Positions 1 to 7,406 of a DNA stretch of 38,305 bases are shown here, one piece after another. Position 1 is the stretch's first letter, and each line of letters starts with the position of its first letter. A program made the position numbers and the translations under genes. The DNA lies in contig CAJUFO010000043.1 of NCBI GenBank assembly GCA_910585615.1, positions 1 through 38,305 on the forward strand, given 5' to 3'. This DNA is from an uncultured Acetatifactor sp. GTDB taxonomy: Bacteria > Bacillota > Clostridia > Lachnospirales > Lachnospiraceae. The notes beneath the pieces were generated by a model that worked only from the letters and a program-made list of their open reading frames with translations, was not told the origin of the DNA and did no database searches.

Positions 1-43
1 TTATACAAATAAATTTGGTAAAAATGACAGCTTTCCGGGCGAA

Positions 44-150
44 TCCAAAAAGTGTGCTTTTCGGAGTCTGTTTCTTTAGCATGAAAGAACATCAGCATTT
101 TCCAGCATAATATCCTAATTGTAATCAAATATTACTTAGTATATGACGAA
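44..150. repeat. Intergenic repeat module, copy 1 (with palindrome)
   Basis: This stretch matches 5521-5625 over about 100 bases, with small gaps. It opens with a palindrome-like block at 44-65 (TCC, an A-run, GTGTGC, TTTTCGGA). Shared blocks follow: CTGTTTC, ATGAAAGAA, ATCCT, TTGTAAT and AAATATT. Both copies lie upstream of a transporter gene. It could be a dispersed extragenic repeat or a shared regulatory module; the sequence alone does not decide. The AT-rich composition contrasts with the flanking genes. Confidence 0.6.
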
Positions 151-204
151 ATATCATTTGTCTCGCAGACCGTATTTTTTGTAGAAGAAATCGCGGTCTT
201 TCTC

Positions 205-232
205 TGCGCCAAAAAGTGTACTTTATGGCGCA
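205..232. promoter_or_regulatory. 28-bp near-perfect palindrome upstream of sugar ABC operon
   Basis: Outer arms TGCGCC and GGCGCA enclose AAAAAGTGTACTTTAT. 24 of 28 positions obey dyad symmetry. The core CCAAAAAGTGT is shared with the palindrome at 44-65. It ends about 70 bases before the first permease start, so it is a plausible operator for that operon. I saw no consensus promoter in 1-304 to fix its position relative to the transcription start. Its A/T-rich centre and lack of a following T-run argue against a terminator. Confidence 0.5.
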
Positions 233-304
233 AAAGCGAACCCGAATCTGTCGAAGGCCAAAATAATCTAATGTTTCGCCAAGGAGAAGGAGGCATAAGC
301 AGAC

Positions 305-1237
305 ATGGGAAAAAATGAACTGACGTATCGCAGGCGGCCGCTGGGATTCCGCCTGAAGAAGTACCGGTTGCGGTTACCGTTCGTGCTGATCGGGGTGGCG
401 TACTACTTTATCTTCAACTACATCCCCATCATCTGGGGATTCATGATCTCCCTGAAGGACATGAAGGTCGGGAGCACAATCTCCAACGCGCCCTGGGTGG
501 GGCTGGAGCATTACAGATATGTGCTGAACGACCCGGAAATGTTCAAGCTGCTGCGCAACACGCTGACCATCAGCATCGCCAGGCTGGTGTTCACCTTCTT
601 CCCGCCGATTCTGCTGACGATCATCATATTCGACCTGCGCAGCACCCTGTTCAAGAAATTCGGCCAGACGCTGGTGTACATACCCCATTTCTTCTCCTGG
701 GTCATCATCTACGGCATCGTATTTGCCTTCTTCAGCGAAAGCGGTTTCATCAATATCCTGATCGGCAAGCTGGGCGGCAATACCTATCCGTTCATGACTT
801 CCAGCAAGGCTTTCGTCCCTCTGCTGGTGGGCTCCCAGGTCTGGAAGGAGGCCGGATGGGGCACGATTCTCTATTTCGCCGCGCTGACCGGCGTGAACCC
901 GGAGCTGTACGAGGCGGCCAAAATCGACGGGGCAGGGCCTCTTGCCAGGATCAGGGCCGTGACACTCCCCGCCATGATTCCCGTAATCTCCTTCTCTCTG
1001 ATTATGGCCATGGGCAATATCCTGAACAGCGACTTTGAACAGATCCTACTGTTCTACAATGCCAGCGTCTTCGATGTGGCGGATGTCATAGACACATGGG
1101 TATACCGGATAGGCCTGGGCAGGATGCAGTACGGCGTTGGTTCGGCCGTGAGCATGATGAAGGCCGTGGTGAGCCTGGTATTGATACTGATTGCGAACAC
1201 CGCCTCGAAGAAGGTGGCCGGACGCGGCATGTTTTAG
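305..1237 (+). CDS. Carbohydrate ABC transporter permease, LplB type
   Basis: This is an inner-membrane permease of a CUT1-like sugar or oligosaccharide importer. The 310-residue length and about six hydrophobic segments fit the family. After a basic N-terminus the first membrane span is near residues 24-48. The cytoplasmic EAA loop that docks the ATPase is visible as YEAAKIDGAGPLARI followed by the conserved LP. The start is supported by AGGAGG at 288-293. The next permease begins 19 bases after the stop, and a binding lipoprotein follows, so the three form one operon. No ATPase is encoded here; LplB/YtcP systems usually borrow a shared MsmX-like ATPase. The substrate cannot be read from the sequence. 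Pairing with a large LplA-like binding protein suggests a polysaccharide-derived oligosaccharide. Confidence 0.93.
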   Translation: MGKNELTYRRRPLGFRLKKYRLRLPFVLIGVAYYFIFNYIPIIWGFMISLKDMKVGSTISNAPWVGLEHYRYVLNDPEMFKLLRNTLTISIARLVFTFFPPILLTIIIFDLRSTLFKKFGQTLVYIPHFFSWVIIYGIVFAFFSESGFINILIGKLGGNTYPFMTSSKAFVPLLVGSQVWKEAGWGTILYFAALTGVNPELYEAAKIDGAGPLARIRAVTLPAMIPVISFSLIMAMGNILNSDFEQILLFYNASVFDVADVIDTWVYRIGLGRMQYGVGSAVSMMKAVVSLVLILIANTASKKVAGRGMF

Positions 1238-1256
1238 GGAAAGGAGCCGGACGCAC

Positions 1257-2183
1257 ATGAAAGCAGAAAAAGAGACTATAAAATTCAGAACACCCAAGGA
1301 GAACCGGATTAAAATGTCCAGGCAGGAATGGACCTACCAGATCGTCATCAATGTCATCATGGTGCTGGTGCTGGTGATATGCGTGGTTCCGCTGTTCTAC
1401 GTGCTGGGCATGTCCTTAAGCTCCGAGGGGGAGATGCTGGAGCGCAACTATTTCATCATCATTCCCAGGAAGCCCGTGCTGAGCGCATACAAATACATCA
1501 TCACCGGGACCAATTTCCTGCACGGCATGCTGATCACCCTAATCCGCACCCTGCTGGGCGTGGTGGTGGCTTTGGTCTTCCCGCTGATACTGGGATATAC
1601 CCTGGCGAATTATGATTTCCCCTGCCGCAGGGCCCTGATGATCTACCTGATCATCACCATGATCCTGGGCGGCGGGCTGATTCCCGGATATCTGCTGATG
1701 AGCAAGCTGCACCTGCTCAACACCTTCTGGGTGTACATCGTACCGGCCTTCGGCAATCCATACGGGGTGCTGGTGGTAAAGATGTTCGTGGAGGGGCTGC
1801 CCCAGGATGTGATGGATTCCGCGGAGCTGGACGGCGCATCGGAGCTGCAAAAGCTATCCTATATCGCCCTGCCCCTGCTCAAGCCCACCCTCTGCGCGCT
1901 GGGGCTCTTCGCCGCGGTGGCGCACTGGAACGACTGGTTCTCCACCATGCTGTATGTCCGGGACTCCAATCTCTATCCGGCCCAGTACATCATCCGCAAC
2001 CTGCTGACCCAGACCGCCCAGACAGACATCAGCAACAACCTGGTCTCCACCTATGTGAAAATGACGCCCCAGTCCCTGAAGATGGCCAGCGTGGTGGTGG
2101 CGGTGCTGCCCATCCTGTGCGTGTACCCGTTCCTGCAGAAGTATTTCATCTATGGCATGTACACGGGTTCCGTGAAAGGCTGA
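1257..2183 (+). CDS. Carbohydrate ABC transporter permease, YtcP type
   Basis: This is the second permease subunit of the importer, forming the channel with the preceding gene product. The open frame extends upstream to 1191, inside the previous gene. The ATG at 1257 is preferred because AAAGGAG lies at 1240-1246 and the protein then begins MKAEKETIKF, a normal cytoplasmic tail. The 308 residues carry about six membrane spans. The EAA-like loop reads MDSAELDGASELQKL followed by LPLLKP near two thirds of the length. The C-terminus ends in the family-typical QKYFIYGMYTGSVKG. Transcription is with the upstream permease and the downstream binding lipoprotein. Confidence 0.93.
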   Translation: MKAEKETIKFRTPKENRIKMSRQEWTYQIVINVIMVLVLVICVVPLFYVLGMSLSSEGEMLERNYFIIIPRKPVLSAYKYIITGTNFLHGMLITLIRTLLGVVVALVFPLILGYTLANYDFPCRRALMIYLIITMILGGGLIPGYLLMSKLHLLNTFWVYIVPAFGNPYGVLVVKMFVEGLPQDVMDSAELDGASELQKLSYIALPLLKPTLCALGLFAAVAHWNDWFSTMLYVRDSNLYPAQYIIRNLLTQTAQTDISNNLVSTYVKMTPQSLKMASVVVAVLPILCVYPFLQKYFIYGMYTGSVKG

Positions 2184-2272
2184 CCTGAGATTTCATCGGA
2201 TTGTTACGCCGGCAGACGGGAATGGGTTCCGTCTGCAATGGCTTAACATAGAGAAAAAAGGAGGATAAAGTA

Positions 2273-4090
2273 ATGAAGAGAAAGAAACTAATGGCTCTGT
2301 GTCTGGTAGCGGCCATGTCCGCATCCATGCTGGCCGGCTGCGGCAGCGACGGCAAGGATGCTTCCGGAGACAGCAAAGAGCAGTCTTCCGCGGAGGCATC
2401 CGGCGAAGAGGCACCGGACAGCTCCCAGGAGAGCAGTGGGGAGGAATCCGAGGCATCCGATGGCGAAGTCTCCGACGACGGGGCGGCCGGGGGAGCGGCA
2501 GCAGCAAACGTGCCTGCCTTCGAGGATATCCAGTTCCCGGATACCATGCCTGCGAATCCCACCCTGGCCGAGGACGGCTGGTATGACTACGACGACATGA
2601 GCGTACACTATGACCTGGAGTTCCTCACCTACAACTATGGAGAAGAGCTTCCCGCCAACGACCCCATCGCGGCATGGTTGAACGAAAAGTTCAATGTGAC
2701 AATCACCCTGACTACTGCTGCCAGCGGCGATTTGGAGAGCATCCTTTCCACCAGGTTCTCATCCGACGATGTGCCGGATCTGTTCTCGCTGCCCAGCCTC
2801 GACTACGGCTTTACCTTGGGCGAACAGGGCCTGCTGGTGGACGCATCGGAAATCTATCCCTACATGCCTCAGACCTGCAAATTCGTCACCACCACTCTGC
2901 TGGAATACACCACCATGGAGGACGGAAGCATCCCGGTCTTTACCAAGTACGCCATCCAGGACGGAGACATCTGGGGCCTGGCGATCCGCGAGGACTGGCT
3001 GGAGAGCCTGAACATGGAAATGCCCACCACGCTGGATGAGCTTAAGGAATACGCAAGGGCATGCACCTTTGACGATCCTGACGGAAACGGCCAGGACGAC
3101 ACCTGGTTCATGACAGGCGCGGGAAACGGTACCGGTTTCGGATGCCTGGGCGGGTTCCAACCCTGGTTCGGCAATCCCGCCGCCCGTGCCCAGGACGGCA
3201 AGCTGGTGTCCCCCATGCTGGACGGCTCCCACAAAGGCTGGATTACTTTCATGCATGAGCTCTATGACATGAACGTGCTGGCTCCCGACTGGTTCACCAT
3301 CGATTGGGAGAGTGCCAAGGCCTATATGCTGAAAGGCAGGGTGGGCATGGTGAACTATCCATCCGGTGCCCTTTACAATGAGCAGGCCCTGGCCAACGAC
3401 AACGATTTCGCCGGCGCCGCAAAGACATGGGCATACCTGCCCAGCCTGCCCGACGGCGCAAAGGGAGGCGCAGGCGGCAATGCGGGTCCCCTCTGGGCGA
3501 TTCCCAAGAGCAAGGTGGAAGGAGACCAGGGCAAGCTGATGAGAATCCTGCATATCATGGATTCCATGTGCTATGGCGGCGACAGCTACTTCGCCACTGT
3601 CCAGGGCGGCGGCAATGAGGTCCACGAGGGATATGAGGCCGACGTAAGGGAATATCTGCCCGACGGCACCAACTACTGCTACGTGGACTCCAGCCATCCG
3701 GGATTCGACGGCACCTATGGCACCACCAATCTGGCCCTTGCCACCTGGCAGAACTTCGGCTATACCCTGAAGTGGCAGATGGAATATGTCACCGATGACA
3801 TGGATCCTGACCTGAAGGCACAGAAGGAGAAGACCAACGAGGGCATCAAGGCCATGGCCGGTTATGACAGATGGCCCAACGACGGACTCCTGAGCACCGT
3901 TTCCACCAGCACCATCGCTCCGAACCTGGGCGAATATGAGATCCAGCAGCTGTACAAGTTCGTGGTAGGCGAGCGTAGCATGGACGAGTGGGACGACTAT
4001 GTGAAGGAATGGCTTGACAGAGGCGGAAGGGATGTCCTGACTGCCCAGGCCGAGAAGCTTGGCGTAGAGCTTCCTGAGGAAGCCAAATAG
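2273..4090 (+). CDS. Extracellular solute-binding lipoprotein, LplA-like
   Basis: This membrane-anchored receptor delivers substrate to the two permeases encoded upstream. Residues 1-22 are a lipoprotein signal (MKRKK, hydrophobic core) with lipobox LAGC and lipidation at Cys23. Residues 24 to about 85 form a Ser/Glu/Asp/Gly-rich flexible linker, common in Gram-positive lipoproteins, which lifts the domain off the membrane. The remainder, about 520 residues, is a family-1-type binding fold including WLNEKFNVTITL and the segment DDPDGNGQDDTWF, which resembles a Ca-binding loop seen in this group. The start has a strong AAAGGAGG-type site just upstream. The total of 605 residues is usual for the long LplA class. 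A terminator directly follows. Substrate is unknown, probably an oligosaccharide. Confidence 0.92.
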   Translation: MKRKKLMALCLVAAMSASMLAGCGSDGKDASGDSKEQSSAEASGEEAPDSSQESSGEESEASDGEVSDDGAAGGAAAANVPAFEDIQFPDTMPANPTLAEDGWYDYDDMSVHYDLEFLTYNYGEELPANDPIAAWLNEKFNVTITLTTAASGDLESILSTRFSSDDVPDLFSLPSLDYGFTLGEQGLLVDASEIYPYMPQTCKFVTTTLLEYTTMEDGSIPVFTKYAIQDGDIWGLAIREDWLESLNMEMPTTLDELKEYARACTFDDPDGNGQDDTWFMTGAGNGTGFGCLGGFQPWFGNPAARAQDGKLVSPMLDGSHKGWITFMHELYDMNVLAPDWFTIDWESAKAYMLKGRVGMVNYPSGALYNEQALANDNDFAGAAKTWAYLPSLPDGAKGGAGGNAGPLWAIPKSKVEGDQGKLMRILHIMDSMCYGGDSYFATVQGGGNEVHEGYEADVREYLPDGTNYCYVDSSHPGFDGTYGTTNLALATWQNFGYTLKWQMEYVTDDMDPDLKAQKEKTNEGIKAMAGYDRWPNDGLLSTVSTSTIAPNLGEYEIQQLYKFVVGERSMDEWDDYVKEWLDRGGRDVLTAQAEKLGVELPEEAK

Positions 4091-4106
4091 GACCTGAGCA
4101 CTGATG

Positions 4107-4151
4107 ATACGGCCGCACTGCAGACAGACTGCAAATGCGGCCGTATTTTTT
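4107..4151 (+). terminator. Rho-independent terminator of the sugar ABC operon
   Basis: A perfect 11-bp stem is formed by ATACGGCCGCA (4107-4117) and TGCGGCCGTAT (4136-4146). An inner CTGCA/TGCA extension is possible, and a run of T follows. It lies 16 bases after the binding-protein stop. It may also limit read-through from the opposite-strand gene that ends at 4164. Confidence 0.9.
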
Positions 4152-4163
4152 GGCCAAAAATTC

Positions 4164-5249
4164 CTATACTCCGTTTTTCTGCTGTTCTTTCAATTGCCGG
4201 ATAAGTTCCTCTGCATCCCTGAGTTTTTCCTCTGCGTTTTCTGCCCTTTTCTGCTGCTCCTCTGCCCTTCTCTGCTGCTCCTCTGCCCTTCTCTGCTGCT
4301 CCTCTGCCCTCTTTTGCTCTTCCGCCGTTTTCTTGCGCAGCTCCTGAATGCTTATCTTTTCCATGTTCTCGAATAAATACCCCATCTTCCGGTTCCTCAC
4401 TTTCCGGACACATTGCGACCGTTCCTCCGCAGACGCATCTATCTTGAAGCAAAGGCTTTCCATCACAGATACAAGCACATTCAACACATGGTCCGGACTG
4501 TCCCTGACAATCCGATCCAGTTCATCTGCCGGAATACGGATGAATCTCTCCAAATCCTCGGTGTCCTGTATTTTATTGATCAACATGATGAGGGACATCT
4601 CATCTTCCCGATTCAAAAGCTCCCGGTTGCTGTAATCATAAATCCGGATGACTTCATAGCGGAAATCGGGTATCCATTCAGGCCTCCGCAGGCTGTCCCC
4701 AATCCGGTTCCTCAGGTGCAAGTCAGCAGTCCATTTCGCTTTACCCTCATAATACACCACTGGCATAATTATAGGATAGCGGAACCCCTTCCGCCTCGTA
4801 CTGCCCTCCTTTTCCGCCTCCTTCTCCCGGCGGTATTCCGTCCATATGCATACCATGTACCGAAGCAGCTGCATGGGCACGTCATAGTCCACCAGACTTT
4901 TGTGTTCAATCAATGAGACAAAGAAAGGCGGATTCCTCTCCTTCCCAATGTCCAGAATCCGAACCTTCTTCACGGAATCAGACTCAAATTCAGTCCCAAG
5001 GTAGGGAAGATACCTCTCGGAAATATCATCAATGTCCTCAGGCTGTACCTCCTTCAGCAACGACACATCAAAATTGTCCCTGAAGAATTGGGCGCACAGA
5101 ACCGGGTCGTCGAAGATGCTCTTGCTGTTGAGATCCCGGTTGTGCGTATTGTCCTTTCCTTTTTCTTTTGTTCCCTCATCCTTTGCCTCCCAATCAAGGT
5201 CGGCAGCCTGCGCTCCCGCAGACCGCAGACCGTCTTTCTTGCTGTCCAT
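4164..5249 (-). CDS. Rpn family PD-(D/E)XK nuclease / putative transposase-like protein
   Basis: This belongs to the Rpn (Transposase_31-like) family of DNA endonucleases linked to RecA-independent recombination and, in some cases, phage defence. Residues 1-40 are charged and variable. The family core begins near SIFDDPVLCAQFFRDNF (about 44-60). The nuclease motif is visible as an acidic residue near Asp91 followed by IEHKSLVDYDVPMQLLRYM, where Glu115-x-Lys117 fits the E-x-K signature. PVVYYEGKAKW (about 164-173) is also family-typical. Residues 305-355 are a coiled coil made of repeated RAEEQQR units encoded by a 21-base DNA repeat at 4249-4315. The start has AGGAGG seven bases upstream. An internal ATG at 4385 with its own GAGG could produce the tail alone. 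No partner gene is adjacent. Confidence 0.85.
   Translation of the reverse strand: MDSKKDGLRSAGAQAADLDWEAKDEGTKEKGKDNTHNRDLNSKSIFDDPVLCAQFFRDNFDVSLLKEVQPEDIDDISERYLPYLGTEFESDSVKKVRILDIGKERNPPFFVSLIEHKSLVDYDVPMQLLRYMVCIWTEYRREKEAEKEGSTRRKGFRYPIIMPVVYYEGKAKWTADLHLRNRIGDSLRRPEWIPDFRYEVIRIYDYSNRELLNREDEMSLIMLINKIQDTEDLERFIRIPADELDRIVRDSPDHVLNVLVSVMESLCFKIDASAEERSQCVRKVRNRKMGYLFENMEKISIQELRKKTAEEQKRAEEQQRRAEEQQRRAEEQQKRAENAEEKLRDAEELIRQLKEQQKNGV
4249..4315 (-). repeat. Tandem 21-bp repeat encoding coiled-coil heptads
   Basis: About three near-identical units of CTGCTGCTCCTCTGCCCTTC type (plus strand) lie inside the Rpn-family gene. On the coding strand they give RAEEQQR heptads. A unit of 21 bases equals one coiled-coil heptad, so copy number can change without shifting the frame or the heptad register. 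Confidence 0.85.
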
Positions 5250-5520
5250 TCTGTCTCCTCCTGTTCTGGCATCAGACAGGAGAAAAGTTCTTTTCGCCTG
5301 TCAATGTCCTGTTTTCATTTTGCTTGATTCAATGGCGAAAAGCCGGTACCATAATGAACTTAGATTCCTCAGCCGGAAATGGAGGCCCCATTCACCTGAG
5401 CGCTGTACACTTTTGAAATCTATCTTTACCATAACACAACCCCTCTCTTTAGGCAAGCTTTTTTAGCCTGAAAGTACAAAAATGCAAAAACAAGTATTTT
5501 TACGAGATTTCTCGGTTGAG

Positions 5521-5625
5521 TCCAAAAGCATGCTTTTCGGAGACTGTTTCCTTATATGAAAGAAATTCTGTATTTACCAGAAAACATCCTTGTAATAACT
5601 AAATATTGATTATTATATTATGTAA
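5521..5625. repeat. Intergenic repeat module, copy 2 (with palindrome)
   Basis: This is the partner of 44-150. It starts with a palindrome whose centre is AAAAGCATGCTTTT, flanked by TCC and CGGA (5521-5541). The same order of shared blocks follows: CTGTTTC, ATGAAAGAA, ATCCT, TTGTAAT, AAATATT. It ends about 40 bases before the CDF-gene promoter. The remaining non-coding sequence between 5250 and 5734 shows only the ribosome binding site of the Rpn gene and a short AGGC/GCCT hairpin at 5450-5470. Confidence 0.6.
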
Positions 5626-5667
5626 TTCCATTTTTCTTTCGGTATTTTCGCCAGAGAAATCCGCCCC

Positions 5668-5696
5668 TTGCATTTTACTCCCGCTGTTGATATACT
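5668..5696 (+). promoter_or_regulatory. Sigma-A promoter of the CDF exporter gene
   Basis: The -35 box TTGCAT (5668-5673) and the -10 box TATACT (5691-5696) are separated by 17 bases. Predicted transcription starts about 30 bases before the CDF start codon. The ribosome binding site CAGGAG follows in the short leader. Confidence 0.7.
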
Positions 5697-5734
5697 AAAC
5701 AGATATACAATCAAAAACAGGAGAACAGATACAT

Positions 5735-6901
5735 ATGATTTCACTATTAGCCAGTTTTTTTATCAAGGACTCAGCCGATGAAAAAAGGCCTGCCGTCCGG
5801 CAGGCCTACGGGATTCTGTGCGGGGCCGTAGGAATCTTCCTGAACCTCTGTCTCTTCGCCGGGAAGTTCCTGGCCGGAACCTTAAGCAACTCCATCGCCA
5901 TCACCGCTGACGCTTTCAACAACCTGTCGGATGCCGGGTCCTCCATCATCACCCTGATTGGCTTCAAGATGGCCGGCCAGAAGCCGGATCCTACCCACCC
6001 CTTCGGCCATGGGCGCATTGAATATGTATCCGGTCTGTTAGTGTCCGTCGTCATCCTGCTGATGGGCGTGGAGCTCCTGAAGTCCTCCTTTGCCAAAATC
6101 CTCCACCCGGAGGAGCTCGCCTTTTCACCCCTCGTTCTGGCCATACTGCTGTGCTCCATTCTGGTGAAGTGCTATATGTTCCTATATAACAGGAAGCTCG
6201 GGAAACGGCTGGATTCTACGGCCATGATGGCTACGGCCACGGACTCCCTCAGCGACATGATGGCCACCACAGTGGTGCTGGCCGCCACGGTCATCGGACA
6301 TTTTTCAGGATTTGCGATTGACGGCTGGTGTGGTGTGCTGGTGGGGCTGTTCATCTGCTATGCCGGATATGGCGCGGCCAGAGATACCATCAGCCCCCTG
6401 CTGGGCCAGGCGCCCGATAAGGAATTCGTCCGGCAGATAAGCGATATCGTCATGGCCCATGAGGATGTGCTGGGGATACACGACCTGATCGTACACAATT
6501 ACGGACCCGGCAGAGTCCTAATCTCCCTCCACGCGGAAGTCCCGGCGGCCGGCGAGCTGCTGGCGCTCCATGACACCATCGACACCATCGAGCATGAGCT
6601 GCGGGACACCCTGAACTGCCATGCCGTGATACATATGGACCCTATCTGCGTGGGAGATGAGGAGACCGCCAGGCTGCGTGGGCTGGTGAAAGGCTATCTA
6701 CAGGAAATCGATGAATCTCTCACCATGCATGATTTCCGAATCGTCGTCGGCCCTACCCACACCAACCTGATTTTCGATGTGGTGACGCCCTATAGCTTCC
6801 CCATGTCCGACAGGGATTTATCAGAACGCATCAAAAAGCGGATACAAAAAGACAATCCCAACTATTTCGCCGTGATAGATGTGGATAAGCAGATGGTATA
6901 A
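5735..6901 (+). CDS. Cation diffusion facilitator (CDF) family metal exporter
   Basis: This is a membrane antiporter exporting divalent metal. The 388-residue length and the order of parts are typical: six membrane spans in residues 25-215, then a cytoplasmic metal-binding domain. Signatures visible are ADAFNNLSDAGSS (58-70), HPFGHGRIEY (88-97) and ATDSLSDMMATT (168-179). The transport site in TM2/TM5 reads Asn62-xxx-Asp66 and Asp170-xxx-Asp174. As I recall, that N-D-D-D pattern belongs to Mn(II)-exporting members such as pneumococcal MntE, whereas Zn transporters carry a His. Mn(II), or possibly Fe(II), is therefore the likely substrate. The start has CAGGAG upstream and a good promoter. The gene for a YgjP-like hydrolase follows after 57 bases and is probably co-transcribed. 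Confidence 0.92.
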   Translation: MISLLASFFIKDSADEKRPAVRQAYGILCGAVGIFLNLCLFAGKFLAGTLSNSIAITADAFNNLSDAGSSIITLIGFKMAGQKPDPTHPFGHGRIEYVSGLLVSVVILLMGVELLKSSFAKILHPEELAFSPLVLAILLCSILVKCYMFLYNRKLGKRLDSTAMMATATDSLSDMMATTVVLAATVIGHFSGFAIDGWCGVLVGLFICYAGYGAARDTISPLLGQAPDKEFVRQISDIVMAHEDVLGIHDLIVHNYGPGRVLISLHAEVPAAGELLALHDTIDTIEHELRDTLNCHAVIHMDPICVGDEETARLRGLVKGYLQEIDESLTMHDFRIVVGPTHTNLIFDVVTPYSFPMSDRDLSERIKKRIQKDNPNYFAVIDVDKQMV

Positions 6902-6958
6902 ATCGACGCACTGAGGGCAGAGCAATCAGCCAGACACGGAAAGGAGCCCAATCCCAAA

Positions 6959-7387
6959 ATGTCAGCGCAGAGAGGAAATCTGGCCGCTGCAGAGAGCAGA
7001 CGGCTGGAGATACTGGAAAAAAGATACCGAAACGCCGCCCGGGCACAGTTCGAAAGCCGGGCGGCCTATTATCATCGATTCACCGGAGGACATTACACCT
7101 CCATCACCGTCCGGGATCAGAAAAGCCGCTGGGGGAGCTGTTCCTCCCGAGGCACCCTATCCTTCAATTATCGGCTCATATTCGCCCCGCCCGTGATACT
7201 GGATTATGTGGTGGTGCATGAGCTCTGCCATCTGACCCATATGAACCACTCCAAGGATTACTGGGATATGGTGGCGGGCATCATGCCGGAGCACAAAGTG
7301 TACCGCAAATGGCTGCGCGACCATGGCCATGAGCTCACTTTGACCGCCCATATGGAACGGCTGGGGATTCCTGTCACGCTGGAATGA
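6959..7387 (+). CDS. YgjP-like (DUF45/SprT-fold) metal-dependent hydrolase
   Basis: This is a small cytoplasmic zinc-dependent protein of the YgjP/DUF45 family. Members have the fold of SprT/M48 peptidases, and E. coli YgjP has been reported as a UTP pyrophosphatase. SRWGSCSSRGTLSFNYRL (56-73) and the metal motif HELCHLTHMNHSKDYW (87-102) are diagnostic. His87 and His91 are ligands, Glu88 is catalytic, and His97 is the likely third ligand. At 142 residues it lacks the N-terminal half of full-length relatives of about 230 residues. The ATG at 6959 follows AAAGGAG at a good distance, so this short form appears genuine. It is probably in the CDF transcript. The stop lies only 19 bases from the convergent anti-sigma gene. 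Confidence 0.88.
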   Translation: MSAQRGNLAAAESRRLEILEKRYRNAARAQFESRAAYYHRFTGGHYTSITVRDQKSRWGSCSSRGTLSFNYRLIFAPPVILDYVVVHELCHLTHMNHSKDYWDMVAGIMPEHKVYRKWLRDHGHELTLTAHMERLGIPVTLE

Positions 7388-7406
7388 ATATTGCTTTTGC
7401 CTCTGC

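Noticed and set aside
4249..4315. Short direct repeats considered as a CRISPR array
   Set aside because: There are no spacers; units are directly tandem, in frame and encode a coiled coil.
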